Made by a program: the position numbers and the translations under genes
Source of the DNA: Chrysopilus asiliformis
Taxonomy: Eukaryota > Arthropoda > Insecta > Diptera > Rhagionidae
Assembly: GCA_964034945.1 (NCBI GenBank)
Contig: OZ035960.1
Location: forward strand, 107,975,933-108,039,932
DNA length: 64,000 nt
Direction of reading: 5' to 3'
Part shown: piece after piece, positions 1 to 10,650 of the stretch
How the letters are laid out: every line of letters begins with the position of its first letter
Position numbering within the stretch: the stretch's first letter is position 1
Notes under the pieces: generated by a model
What the model was told of the DNA's origin: nothing
Seen by the model: the letters and a program-made list of their open reading frames with translations, nothing else
The model's database searches: none

Positions 1-1000
1 AACATCTAAACTACAGACACAAAAGAGTCCTGAAGGACGCACAAAAGGTTTGTCACTTAATATAATTCTTTGTCTCATTCGCGGGAAATTTTACTTAAGT
101 CCATTTGGTTTTTGAACAGCAATTTATCATTGTGTACCATTTTTCAATATGACGAATTCCTTCGCCATGGAAAAGTGATCAATATTAATTATTTTCCATT
201 TCCTCGGAGAAGTCAATTTCTTCCCTTTTCCTTGATTTTTCCTTCATTGGGAAATCGTTATTTCAGTTTCATTCCAAGGAAACGATTTTTTTTGGCTGTT
301 AAATTAAGGTAGAACTCTTGTCCTACCTGGAAATAATGGTAATCCATTAAAATGAAAGTAATCCGCCCTGATTGTACTCACCCCTGATTTTCCGATGAAA
401 ACATGAATTTGAATTAACTTAAAAATATTTCTAGCGATATCGTGGAAAGAAAATCATTAAGTTATCAATCTCGGTCGCCATCGTCGCTTTACAAATGGTT
501 TTTCGTGGGTTTTTTTTATTATTCGATTTTACTTTTTGTGTATTTTTCTAATATTTTCGTAGTAATCAAAAGCAAGTGCTGAGCCCAAAAATACGAAAAG
601 AGCAAATTTATCCTGTCATCAATCGATTGAAAGGATTTCTGGGGATGATTCGAAGGTTTTCACGAACTTCAGTTGGGGAAAAAAAAACTGATTAAGTTAC
701 CTCCATCAGTTATAATTCGGGGAAGAAATATGGACAGACGATAAGTTAGCAACAGCAACCGGTTGTGGCTGGCTCCGCTGTGATTTACGGCGATTGAATG
801 TGAAAATATCGGACAGAATACAAAAACAGTTACCGCCATCTGGACGCCATAAATGTTGGATGGGACATTGGAAGGATATGGGAAGGACTGAATTTATTAC
901 ATTTTATATTTCTCTAGTTTTCGTATAATTTTGTTGAATGAATTTTCTAGGGTGGAAGGTAGTGTTTCGGAAAGATATCCGAAATATTTATCTTACAGAC
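1..1000. other. Intergenic DNA, no gene recognised
   Basis: AT-rich sequence with short open frames only. None has splice context or family motifs that I recognise. Confidence 0.5.
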
Positions 1001-1070
1001 AAATATAAGAAAAGCTACGATTGTCAGGGGCCAATTGTCAAATACGCTATGTGAGAACAGATCAAATTTT
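1001..1070 (+). repeat. Terminal fragment of the GACAG/tandem-core repeat family
   Basis: It contains the conserved block AAGAAAAGCTACGATTGTCA followed by GGGGCCAATTGTCAAATACG. The same block recurs near 17130, 59060, 60550 and 63490, and in reverse complement near 10600-10640. It marks one end of the family and nothing else of the family is present here. Confidence 0.6.
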
Positions 1071-1530
1071 GGTTAAAAAAAATTCCATTTATATTTTGGA
1101 GAAAGCCATATTTTAAGCAAAATGGTGGACCCTTGGTGTTTGCCGAAATCATGGTGTTTACCTTGTGTGCCGAAATCATAAAAATTGAATATCCATTTGG
1201 GGTCTTAAAGTATAGTCTGTATTACTATTGTAATCACTTGTATTTGGATCTTTGAATCCATTTTGTTCTCTCTTTTGTATTAATGATTATAATTTAATTA
1301 TACTTGTAAACCTTTATATAAGGCATCTTGCCTTTTGGTTGTGAATAAACGTATAAATATCTTAAACTAAAGGCATTTGGAGAAATAATTGGAAAGCCGT
1401 ATTTTCAACTCGAGAAAAACAAAATGGCGGACATATAACGCCTTTTGTCGTAAGCAAGTACCGCGTGCGGCGCAAAATGGACAAGTGTGGTGAAATACAG
1501 ATGTGACTTTTGAGTTACTATCTATCTATA

Positions 1531-1750
1531 TATGAGGCGTTAAAAGCTAGAGTGAACCAAGCCACATAATCGAGTTTTTGAAGCTTTTCCACTTTTGTAC
1601 TATTATTGACTGTAAATTTTTGGAAAAAAAATGTTCTTTTGTGCATCCAAACATTTTTATCTAAAAACTCACTCGCAATAGTGATTCAAACACAAAAAAA
1701 TTCACGATTTCGACATGTGGGTTGGTCCACTCTAGCTTTTAACGCCTCAT
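1531..1750. mobile_element. Short inverted-repeat element (MITE-like, ~220 bp)
   Basis: The two ends are near-perfect inverted repeats of about 37 bp. The left end reads TATGAGGCGTTAAAAGCTAG and the right end is its reverse complement, with two or three mismatches deeper in. The interior is AT-rich with no open frame of note. The duplicated target site is ambiguous because the flank is an ATCT/TA-rich run. Confidence 0.7.
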
Positions 1751-2210
1751 ATCGTCCCTTGATTCTTATCTTATACCAAAAGCTAAAATGTACTTTAATC
1801 ACAGAAATATATCCCATAGAATGCGCCTTACTTGAAAAGCCCGTATAAAGAAATGGGCCAAAAACACTAATGCTTTCTCTATTTTCATAAGTCTAAAATT
1901 TATTTGCATGCCATAGTGAAATGAATCCAGAATTGCCAACTTTGCTTTTATCAAGTTTCAAATTAAAAATAAATTTTAGCTTTTAAGTGAATTACAAACA
2001 TTCTATATTCCAAAACGAAGCATGATATATTTATCTCCTTTCCCCATAATAATATTTTGACATTTCAGTGGCCCATTTGAGATAGCAAAACACGATATCT
2101 ATTCTAATTCCGATATCTGTGACTTTAATCAAATTTTAAACTTTGAGGGGAAATTGCGGAAAAACTGTTCGAAGAGGGGCAACCTTTTTTCAATTTCCTT
2201 GTAAAACTAT

Positions 2211-2356
2211 CAGGGATGGGAAACGTTATCGCAACGTAATGAAATGAAATTTTTTTTTATCGTTACACTACGAAATAACGGAACGAAATAAACATCTGAA
2301 TTTCGTTACATAACGAAATGTATTACGTTACGATTTTTTTTCGTTTGCCATCCCTG
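2211..2356. mobile_element. hAT-type MITE with 8-bp target-site duplication
   Basis: This is a 146-bp element with ends CAGGGATGGGAAACG and CGTTTGCCATCCCTG. It is flanked on both sides by the identical 8-mer AAAACTAT (2203-2210 and 2357-2364). CAGGG termini and an 8-bp duplication are the standard signature of hAT transposons. The interior is poly-T and ACGAAAT-rich and cannot code for a transposase, so it is a non-autonomous copy. Confidence 0.9.
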
Positions 2357-2459
2357 AAAACTATTAATCCTAAAACTGATTTACGGCAACAGATTTTCGT
2401 CGCAGCAATATTTTGAGAATAACGGGACTTTCAAAAATTTCGTTTTCAAAACTTTGTTT

Positions 2460-2760
2460 TTCGTGGTACAAAGTTTTGAAAACTGTATTTGCAAAAAAAA
2501 ACTAGATTTGGTTTTTTGTGTTTTACTTCGAAAGTAAGCGTTTTTCGTTAGTGGTTCATGTGATGGAAATTGAAGATATTAATATTCGCCATATTTTTAC
2601 TTTTCACATGAACTTCATATCTCCCACCGTTATCGAGATTTACCGTTATTTCTAAAAATTTGGTTGTTAGCCTTTTATCGAAAACTAACGGGTCTTTTAA
2701 TGGGTTTAAGCAATAAATTAGTTCCCACTACTTATTTTTGACCGTTATCAATTGGCTTGC
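2460..2760. repeat. Copy of the 'ACCGTTATCGAGAT' dispersed repeat family
   Basis: The motifs ACCGTTATCGAGATTTACCG and CGAAAACTAACGGG recur at 47.7-48.0 kb and 49.8-50.1 kb in related order. It is a dispersed family with internal repetition, and no coding potential is seen. Confidence 0.5.
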
Positions 2761-3390
2761 CTCTCGTACACGCACGGAAAAAATCCATATAGGAAACGTC
2801 CCTACCACAAATTGATAAGGAGTTGTTGCCAGAATGATAAAGAGTTGTTGCCAGATGCCTACCTTATCATTTAACGTTTCTGATCTGACATTTTTGACCA
2901 GCATTTCAAGGCTAGCGCCATCTATTGGGAAACAGAGGTTTTCCATTTGTACTCCCAACATACAGTAATTATGAAACGAAATTGCGCCGCAGTCGAAAAT
3001 TTTTTAATCCCAAGATCAAATACACCACAAAAATGACCTAACATTTTTTTTTTGTTATTTTTTACCAATACCAGGAAAGGGGGAAAAGCGAAAAAGCTTT
3101 TAAAGGTTCTACAGGACCGATCAAAATTCCTTTGTACTGATGTTTCCCGAATGTAAACATGTTTAAATCTTAACTACTAAATCTCGACCGTCCACAACGG
3201 GCAAAGTTTATAATAAAGTACAAGAGCCCTCAAGTCACTCACTGCATTCTTAAATAACATTTCGCTATCGTTTTTTCACCTGTAACTTATTGTTGCCAAT
3301 TTTCCATTCACTCTCTTATACTTTTTCTGTTTATTTGGAGTAAAAAAAAACCTCTCCAAAAACATCTAAACAAAAGCAAATTTCTCATAC

Positions 3391-3586
3391 AGCATTTATT
3401 TATATTTTTTTTCTTCTCCGGCACCACAACAAATCCTTTGATATGAGCACCGACTGAGTGCCACATTAGTGCATTAAGGCGACTGGCCAAAAAGATACCC
3501 ATAAGCATTCCAGATAAAAGTGCCATAGGGCCAATGACTACATAAAACAGCCATATCCACAGGATTTTCACTACTACTGCCGCCAG
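3391..3586 (-). CDS. Possible exon of an unrecognised small membrane protein
   Basis: I do not recognise the product. Read on the minus strand, a plausible 3' splice site (TTCCAATTCAG) is followed by an open frame of about 65 codons. The frame encodes a strongly hydrophobic stretch (LWIWLFYVVIGPMALLSGML), a second hydrophobic segment, and then a basic tail with a KKK run. A possible 5' splice site (GTATGAG) ends the exon at 3391. The frame stays open past this site to 3308. There is no ATG at the start, so upstream exons would be needed. The topology resembles a hairpin or two-pass membrane protein. No neighbouring exon was located, and a chance open frame in AT-rich DNA is a real alternative. 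Confidence 0.3.
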
Positions 3587-3599
3587 CTGAATTGGAATT

Positions 3600-5320
3600 T
3601 GAAACAATTTTCATCTAAAACTGACGCCTCGCCCAGGGGTGAAATTTTCCAACCTGACAAATGAATTCTTTATCGCCGCAGGGGCATAGACTTAACCAGG
3701 ACTCTATTGTGTTTTTGTCCTGAATCCTTTTGTATCCAGAGAACCATGCAATTGTATTTCGATGTTCACCTTGTATTTATAATGCGGCCCGTCTACCACC
3801 AGCGAAACAACCCCCGGGGGTTGCTTGGGGTTTGAATGCAACCAGCTGCAAGGACTCCATTTCGCTCCGTTGCTGTAGAATCCTGAATGTGCTGGTGCTA
3901 GTGATGATGGGGTGAAGCTGGAGGGTAGCTGAGGTGTTGCTCGATGACAATCTCGGTGATGTTTTAGGCACACATGACGTTCAACAGGCTAATAAAAATT
4001 TTAAATTGAATCAACAGTTGAGTTCAGCAACACCAAAGAGAGAGAGAGAGACAGAGCTAATTGCGGTGAGGAGGGTTAAAATTGGTGTCGCCATGTGTGT
4101 GTGTGTGTTTTTTCCTGCATTCATGCCACAATATCCCATTGGGGCGGGATAATGTCGACGTTAAATCGAATATCCGAATTGGTTTCTTGGAAGTCGATAC
4201 GTTCGTAGCACCCAAGAATTCTTTCAAAGCTGCCAACCTTTGTCTTGCCAGTGATTGTGGTTAGGGGGTGCTGTTTGTGTTTGGGGTGGTGCAAAAATAC
4301 CTGCTGTGCGAAATATTCTGGCAATTCTGGGAGGAAATACATCGGGACACAATTGGCACGATAGTCAAATGGTATCTAGTTTGGCTTCCGCTTTGTCAGC
4401 CTCATGTATCCACACCCGCTGTTTGTTGTCGTTATCCTTGTATAGCATTCAGAACCGCCCTGTTTTATGGAGTCCCGTCAAATTTGTTGTCATAATTCGG
4501 TTCGTTTTATTGACGGATCGCGTGTCTGCCGTTTTTCAACTCGTTTCACGCAATTTTCATATAATTCACTTCATAATGTGTGTTTATGCCATCACATTAG
4601 GTCCCGAATACGATTCGATTGATCCATGTTTGATTTTCCATATACCCTGGGGATGTGTGCTGCGACAACCTATCCGGATCGTAACCTGAAACTTTTAACC
4701 TCCTCAGGGGGCCTACCGTTTGTTTTCCTTTTGACACACTCCATCGAAACTTTCTTCATTAGTGACGATTGACGGCAGGTGGTGAATGTTTGCCACATAG
4801 CCCTTCAATCTTTGTGAAATTAAAGGTGATTTCAGGTAAGGGCTGGGTTAAGATAGAGGCACCCTTTCTCGATTATCATGTCAAGGTCGGATTGTGGTGA
4901 ATGGGATTGGGCTGGGCTGGAATGGTCGGGGAAATCGCAATAAGAGTGATGGGAAAGATGACGACGAGATAAGGACTGAGAATCGAAGCCCGTTTAACAT
5001 TATCGGGGGTGGTTTTACGATTGCAATTCTAACTTGATTTTTACCAGTTATCAAGAATAACTTTTCAACAACACCACTGTCACGTGTCATTAACACACAC
5101 GTTGCGATAACTTTTGTTACTTTTTTGACCTACATAACATGTGATGAAGAATTCCGTAAAATTCTATTAATACTTGTATGTACAATATATACAATACCGT
5201 TACGAAATGTTGCTTGAAAGGATTCTTTTCTTTTTTTAGAAAAGTTTTCGGGAATTGGAGTTTTTTTTTGCAGAATTTTCTGGTTTAGAGTTTTCTTTTG
5301 AATAATACAATTTTTCTTAC
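3600..5320. other. Higher-complexity intergenic stretch with short microsatellites
   Basis: It is less AT-rich than its surroundings. It holds an AG run (about 4036-4052) and a GT run (about 4093-4109). Several open frames of 60-144 codons overlap on both strands, and none has a recognisable domain or splice context, so no gene is called. Confidence 0.4.
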
Positions 5321-5329
5321 CTTTCTTAA

Positions 5330-5950
5330 GAATGTAAGAAAGGTAAAAAAAATGTTATGTAACGAGAATTGTAAGATCGATTTCTACCAGTAAACCTTAA
5401 CCGATTTTGATGCTGTTTTTCGCATTCGAAAGTTTTTAGCGTCCCATAGAACTCTATGGAACAGTTTTTTATTGTAATAAACCGTTTTCGAGAAAATTGC
5501 AAAAATTTTCTAATTTCTATGAGAGTGAGGGAAAAGAGTTGTTTAATTTTTCCCATTTTCGGGACAGGTTTAACTTTTGATAAAAAAGTTGAGGTAGAAA
5601 ATTGAAATTTAGCCTCTTCTGTGCTAAATTTCAATTTTCTACCTCAATTCCAAAGTTTTCTAAACACATTTTATCTTAATAAATTTATGACTCACCATTT
5701 TCGAGAAAATTGGAAAAAAAACTGTTTCGTTTGTAAGGGGGAGGGGGAAGAAATACTCCAATTTTGCCTGTTCAAGAACTTAGCCGATCCATTTACGAGA
5801 AACGCAACTATACAAAATATCAAGTCTCTAGCTCAATATTTCCGAAAGGTATGGGGTTTAGGGACAGACAGACAGACAGACAGGCGGACGGACACGCGGA
5901 AAGATAATGTTATTATCCTTATTATTTTGGATTTTCAGTCATACTGATCA
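5330..5950. repeat. Composite of two dispersed repeat families ending in a GACA run
   Basis: The first half contains the mirrored block ACCTTTCTTAAGAATGTAAG, plus the 'CTCTATGGAACAGTTTTTTA' module that is also seen near 50.3 kb and 58.7 kb. The second half carries the block CGAGAAACGCAACTATACAA and then GACAGACAGACAGACAGGCG (5870-5890). That order is found in other copies of the GACAG-associated family. No gene is seen. Confidence 0.6.
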
Positions 5951-5999
5951 CATACAAAAAGGATAAAAGAAAAAAAAATCAAAAATATTGTTAATTTAC

Positions 6000-6290
6000 C
6001 CCCTCCTCTTACTCCCCCACCTCTCGGGCTACTTTTTAATGGGTCTATGTTGGGGCTGGACCGCCGACGAACATCTATGCCAAATTTCAGGTCAATCGGT
6101 TCAGTAGTTTCTCCGCGAAAGAGTAACATAGCGCAAATACTAAGTTTCGAAATCACTTTACCCCCTTCCCTTACTCCCCCACCCCTCGCGCTACTTTTCC
6201 GTATGCCTATGTTGGAACCAGAACTACCACAGAGATTCATGCGAAATTTCAAGTCAATCGGTTCAGCCGTTTTTGCGTGAAAGAGGATAT
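6000..6290. repeat. Two tandem ~135-bp modules of a dispersed repeat
   Basis: Two successive modules each run from a CCCCC/TTACTCCCCCACC tract to the block AAATTTCAGGTCAATCGGTT (second copy AAATTTCAAGTCAATCGGTT) and then GCG[A/T]GAAAGAG. The modules are roughly 135 bp apart and about 80% alike by eye. No coding potential is seen. Confidence 0.65.
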
Positions 6291-6588
6291 TTTTTTACAT
6301 TTACGGCAAGATATTTTGTTTTTAAATTTTTACCTATTGGCCAGAATAAATTCAAATTCTGATCATTTAAGGTAAGTGAACTTGTTTTGCGGTAAACAGC
6401 CTCCAAAACGTAAAAATATGTTCAAGTTTAAAGAGACTGGAATTAATTATTTTTATTTTGGTGTTAACCTGGGCAAAACCCACACCTCTTCCACTGGCCG
6501 TAGCAGATGTGCCGCCCAGGTTCTCGTCACAGACACGATTGCTCCTTTTTTCGCAAATGAGAAGGAGGGATCGGGTCTCGCAACAAAA

Positions 6589-6600
6589 TGGCGCCCAACG
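6589..6600 (+). other. Isolated tRNA-Lys primer-binding-site-like motif
   Basis: TGGCGCCCAACG is preceded by ...CAACA then AAA. This is the same 12-mer and the same 3-nt spacing after a CA-ending sequence as in the intact retrotransposon at 30266-30280 (there on the minus strand). It may mark the edge of a decayed LTR element. No LTR pair or coding remnant was found around it. Confidence 0.3.
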
Positions 6601-6659
6601 GGAAGTTGAGGCTTTGAAATGTTTCTTAAAGTCTTTTACTACTCAAGTTTTTGTAGTTA

Positions 6660-8030
6660 CATCAAAAAATGTATAAAAAACATATGCACGAACTTTAATC
6701 TAATCCAAAAATTAGGAGACACTGCACAAAATGGAGAAACCCCTTGCAATGTTTGTATTGTCTAATCAAAGTAAAATTTATGCATAACTCTTTCAACGCA
6801 CACAAAAATGTCTTTAATCTTCATAGTTTTTGTGAAAAAAAAACCCGGATGTAAGTAAACGTTAAAAGTTGCTTCCATAACAAACTTGGAGCATTAGCGA
6901 CAAAGTGGAAATTTCCTGTGACTCATTTAAAAATTCAGCGACAATTTTATGCAAATTGTGAATCAAAGGGAATTGTAAAATAGCATCACGGAACTGAAGC
7001 CACGAGTGAAATTTTTAATTAAAATTTCGCTTCTGTTTTACTTAAGTCTTAAGCAAATTTCAAGCATTTCACAACTAAAGTCGAAAAGGGATAAACGACC
7101 CAGTCAGCGTCAAACAGAGCGAATTTAATGTATTTCAAGGTGACTTTTGCTCATTTCAAGCATGAAAGGGTAATCAGAGTGGATGAAATCCTTTATTTGA
7201 ATGCATTCCTATATCCCTACATTGAAGAAATGCGACTAGGAACATACATTTGATCCTTTTTAGCTTAATTAACATTCATTTGATGAGATTAATAATCAGA
7301 ATGTGTCTTGGGGTTGAACATGAAATGAATCCTTCTTCCGTTTGTTTTAATAAATATTATAGAATTGATGGTGACTTTTTGAAGAATTTAAGGACCTATG
7401 AGTGTAGTTTGCGTGTAAGAATTTTTATTGAATTTGTGATATTTATCTTCTTTCGAAGATGTCTGAAATAAATCTCTATCTACAGAAAAATGACTTTGCT
7501 AGGGGAGAAAATATTTAAGTTCTAAGATTAAACATAGCTTATTTTACATACTTACACGGTAAACTTTTTTGGGTTAAAAAAAATTTAATTTGCATCCCTG
7601 TGAGTTTCATTAATCTGCCATACAAAAAGGGTTACCGGTAGTCAGGACGTTAAAAGCATTTAAATCAAAACAGCCCATTGCATGATATCTTTTCCCAAAG
7701 GGGAAACTACACGTCCCGAAATCGCTGGAATAGCCTCGGCGTACCGGAAACTAATTTTTTGCCCCGGATTTTTTAAATTAGTGCGATAATTTTTCAACCA
7801 TTAGAAAAAACGATCACTAATTATACGTACTCTATTTCAGCTGGAGGTTGCTTCAGAGTACATTTTTTTTCGCCTGCGGCATATTTTTTCAACCATTTTC
7901 CATAAAATATGCATTATCTGAAAAAATGTGGTCTGCGGCGCATCTCTCTTTATTGTTATAACAATTTCCGTTGCGACCATTTAAAAAATGTACAGAGCGC
8001 AAACATTTAAGTTGGGATTGTGTATCTCTG
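6660..8030. other. Intergenic DNA, no gene recognised
   Basis: AT-rich, with short frames only. From about 7690 the 'CGCCTGCGGC' motif appears and returns after the MITE at 8031-8302. The MITE therefore sits inside an older repeat. Confidence 0.4.
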
Positions 8031-8302
8031 CACTCAGAAAAATGGAGACTAACTCGACGACCTACATACGGCGTAATTGGCCTCCGGCAGGCGCGCGTTC
8101 GCCTGCATGTGGGCAAGTAAAACTGAGTTGACCTGTGGTCGGAGAAATTCTGAAATTAAGCCACCAGCAGGTGAAGTAGGGCATTGGGAGCTGCACGAGT
8201 TGACCTTAGATAGGTTAACTCTGACCGCTAGCTGGCTTACAGAAACCTCTGTAAGGTCAGAGTTAACCTGACAAAAAGTTGACCTGGACATTTTTCTGAG
8301 TG
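8031..8302 (+). mobile_element. 272-bp CACTCAG-family MITE, copy 1
   Basis: The ends are perfect inverted repeats, CACTCAGAAAAATG and CATTTTTCTGAGTG. The whole body, including CGCGCGTTCGCCTGCATGTG and GGTTAACTCTGACCGCTAGC, is nearly identical to copies at 60595-60866 (same orientation) and 55871-56141 (inverted). The dinucleotide TG flanks both sides, which is a possible 2-bp target duplication. Open frames of 64-80 codons on both strands recur only because the element recurs, and they are not called as genes. Confidence 0.9.
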
Positions 8303-10020
8303 TGGATTTAAATAACTGCGCCGCATTGTGTTTAAAAAATTTCGCCTGCGGCGCACATTAATGATTTTTTTCCTTTTACTTTCTATAAATCAAGTTTTAT
8401 TTTTTATATAAAATTTGTCGCTCATCTTTTACCGGACTGGTCCCAAAAAAGTTTTCTGCTAACAAGTATTGCTATTTTATTTTAGACACATATTTTTAAT
8501 GCCTAAAAATCTCCTCTTCAAAAATTCTTGCATTACAAAAGTAAGACGAATAATCCTCAACGTTTTTGTTGTAATTTTTTCGCCAAATCTTTCCAATATC
8601 ATTTAACACGCACACTAAATTTAACTTTTAGACAGGATAATTAGCTTCTAGAAAACCACATAACCACAAAACTCATTCAGTAGAAAATAATTCTGTCTTC
8701 TGATTTTCAACGCCTGAGGCTTCTTTTAAATTAAATATTCTTAGCTCGACTTCGGATTCTAATTAGGGCATAAAGTTCCTGATTGTTCCACGACTGAAAG
8801 GAAGACCCATAACCTTTGTTTTTAAAATCGTGTTGTTTAAAGCCTCCGGAATTACTCATGTGTTCTATAAAACCCTACAGTAAACCATGAAGGATATTTT
8901 CGTGTTTGTTTTGATGATTTTCACCTGGAATATCAATTTCCAATTGATCAGTCGCGTCTTCCAATGTTTATTTTTAGAGAGCACCGAGTCGAGGGGTTCT
9001 ATAAGAAATAACAATTGAAGGACGAACGATGATGTCTATTCATTTGGTTTGATTATTGGATGAATATAGCATAAATCTAGGCGGAACCAGTGTCAAGGTC
9101 GATCGTACGAGCATAAATGACTTATATGTGAACTTCTCTTCCTTTATTTCTGGTAAATATCATCATAATCCTTGTCACCCTCAATAAAATCTATTCTAGT
9201 GTCATGCGATATTTCAAGGTATTGGCCGAGGGGAGAAGAATGGCGTGAATCAATTTGCATAAATTCAGGCGGTCGAAATCATACACATACGAGTATATGC
9301 CACACATATTAAGGTATGCAAAAATCCTGTGATGTGAGAAGGCAGTTTCATGCCGCACGGTATCGAATAATCGCGTGAATTGTGTCCTTAACCTTTAAGG
9401 ATTTTTCCTTCCATCTGATCGGGTTTATTTCTTCATCAAGGGCCTCACGAAAAACGTAAACTTTTTGGTGTCAGTGGGCTGTGCTTCGCGGTCTAAACGT
9501 TAATTCTCCATTTTGGGATGGGAAAACTTTCTGGTGGGAGGAAAACTTTCTGGTGGGAGGAAAACTTTGGCGGAAGGTTTTGATGTTGTGTAAGAAAATT
9601 TAGTGACTAAACAGAAATTAGTTTCGTTACGGTGAATCCAAAGTTTTTCACTGCTGATTTGTGAACACGCAAGCAAACGTAACAGACCGTTGAGGTGGGC
9701 TTTATTAAATTCTCAACACGAAAGAAAATTTGGGGTGGAGGTTATTTTCGTAACAATAAGTAAACAATAATTAGTAATTCTGATTCACGAAATTAAAAAT
9801 TATACTACTTTGCGTTTTTAAGAAAAAAAGGTAAAATAAGTTCGTGATTAATGATTTTCGCTCTATGATACTAAGAAAAAATTGTATTTTTGTATGAAAA
9901 TGTAGAAAAATTTCCACATTTTTCATTTGAATACTACTTTGTAATGAAAAATTTAAAAGATGTCCTCTATTAGAGTTTAGTTTTGAGATTTATTTGTAAC
10001 TACATGGTCATGTAATTTTT
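8303..10020. other. Intergenic DNA, no gene recognised
   Basis: No open frame with recognisable content. A short direct duplication of AAAACTTTCTGGTGGGAGG occurs at about 9525-9563. The rest is AT-rich single-copy-looking sequence. Confidence 0.4.
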
Positions 10021-10650
10021 TATTATTCTGTAAATTAGTATAGTTGCGTTTCTTGTAAAATGGCTAGGCTAAGTTCACGAACGCTCAAAATCGGACCATT
10101 CCCCCCTCACTCCTCCTCCCTCCTCCTCCCTCCTCATCCCTCCTCCTCCACCATACAATCGAAACAGTTTTTTGCAATTTTCTCGAAAACGGTGGCTCAT
10201 ATTGAAAAATTTGTAAATGTGAAATGTATTTAGAATATGATTTTAAATAACTCATCCATACATCAAAATCCAGTTGAACCACTCCTTACCCAAGGACCAC
10301 AGAAGGTCGTAAAGTGGCCGTCGCAACCATACCGTCTCGAAACTAAAGTCGCGACGACCACTTTACGACCTTTTGTGCTCCTTGGGTATCGCCTCCCCCG
10401 TACAAATTGAATACTTTTTTTATTTTCTCGAAAACGGTGAATGGTATTGAAAAATTTATAGAGGCAAAATCTGTTTGGAATATGATTTTACATAACCGTT
10501 CCATACATCAAAACCCAATCGGACCATTCCTTTCCCCCGCTCCTATACAAATAGATTTTTTAAAGTAAACATTTTGTCTGTCATCCTATAGAGTATTTTA
10601 TGGTGGCCCCCTGGCAATTGTAGCTTTTCTTATGTTTTTTTTTTTCATTT
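10020..10650 (-). repeat. GACAG/tandem-core family copy interrupted by a foldback element
   Basis: Two modules are present, each with 'CCCTCC'-rich sequence, the block TTTTCTCGAAAACGGTG and the block ATACATCAAAATCCAGTTGA or its variant. They are separated by the foldback element at 10289-10386. The right end (10600-10640) is the reverse complement of the family terminus seen at 1001-1070. Confidence 0.7.
10289..10386. mobile_element. 98-bp foldback MITE flanked by TA (CCCAAG family)
   Basis: It begins CCCAAGGACCACAGAAGGTC and ends with the near reverse complement (GACCTTTTGTGCTCCTTGGG). TA precedes and follows it, as in Tc1/mariner-type insertions. The core GTAAAGTGG[C/T]CGT is shared with the element at 43736-43835. 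It splits two modules of the surrounding repeat, so it inserted later. Confidence 0.85.

Noticed and set aside
3391..3586. Assignment of the hydrophobic minus-strand frame to the caveolin family
   Set aside because: Only the hairpin-like hydrophobic layout is similar. The conserved caveolin motifs are not visible, so no family is claimed.
8049..8291. Conserved 64-80 codon frames repeated at 8.1, 55.9 and 60.7 kb
   Set aside because: They recur because they lie within copies of one MITE with inverted ends. They are open on both strands and lack conserved coding features.
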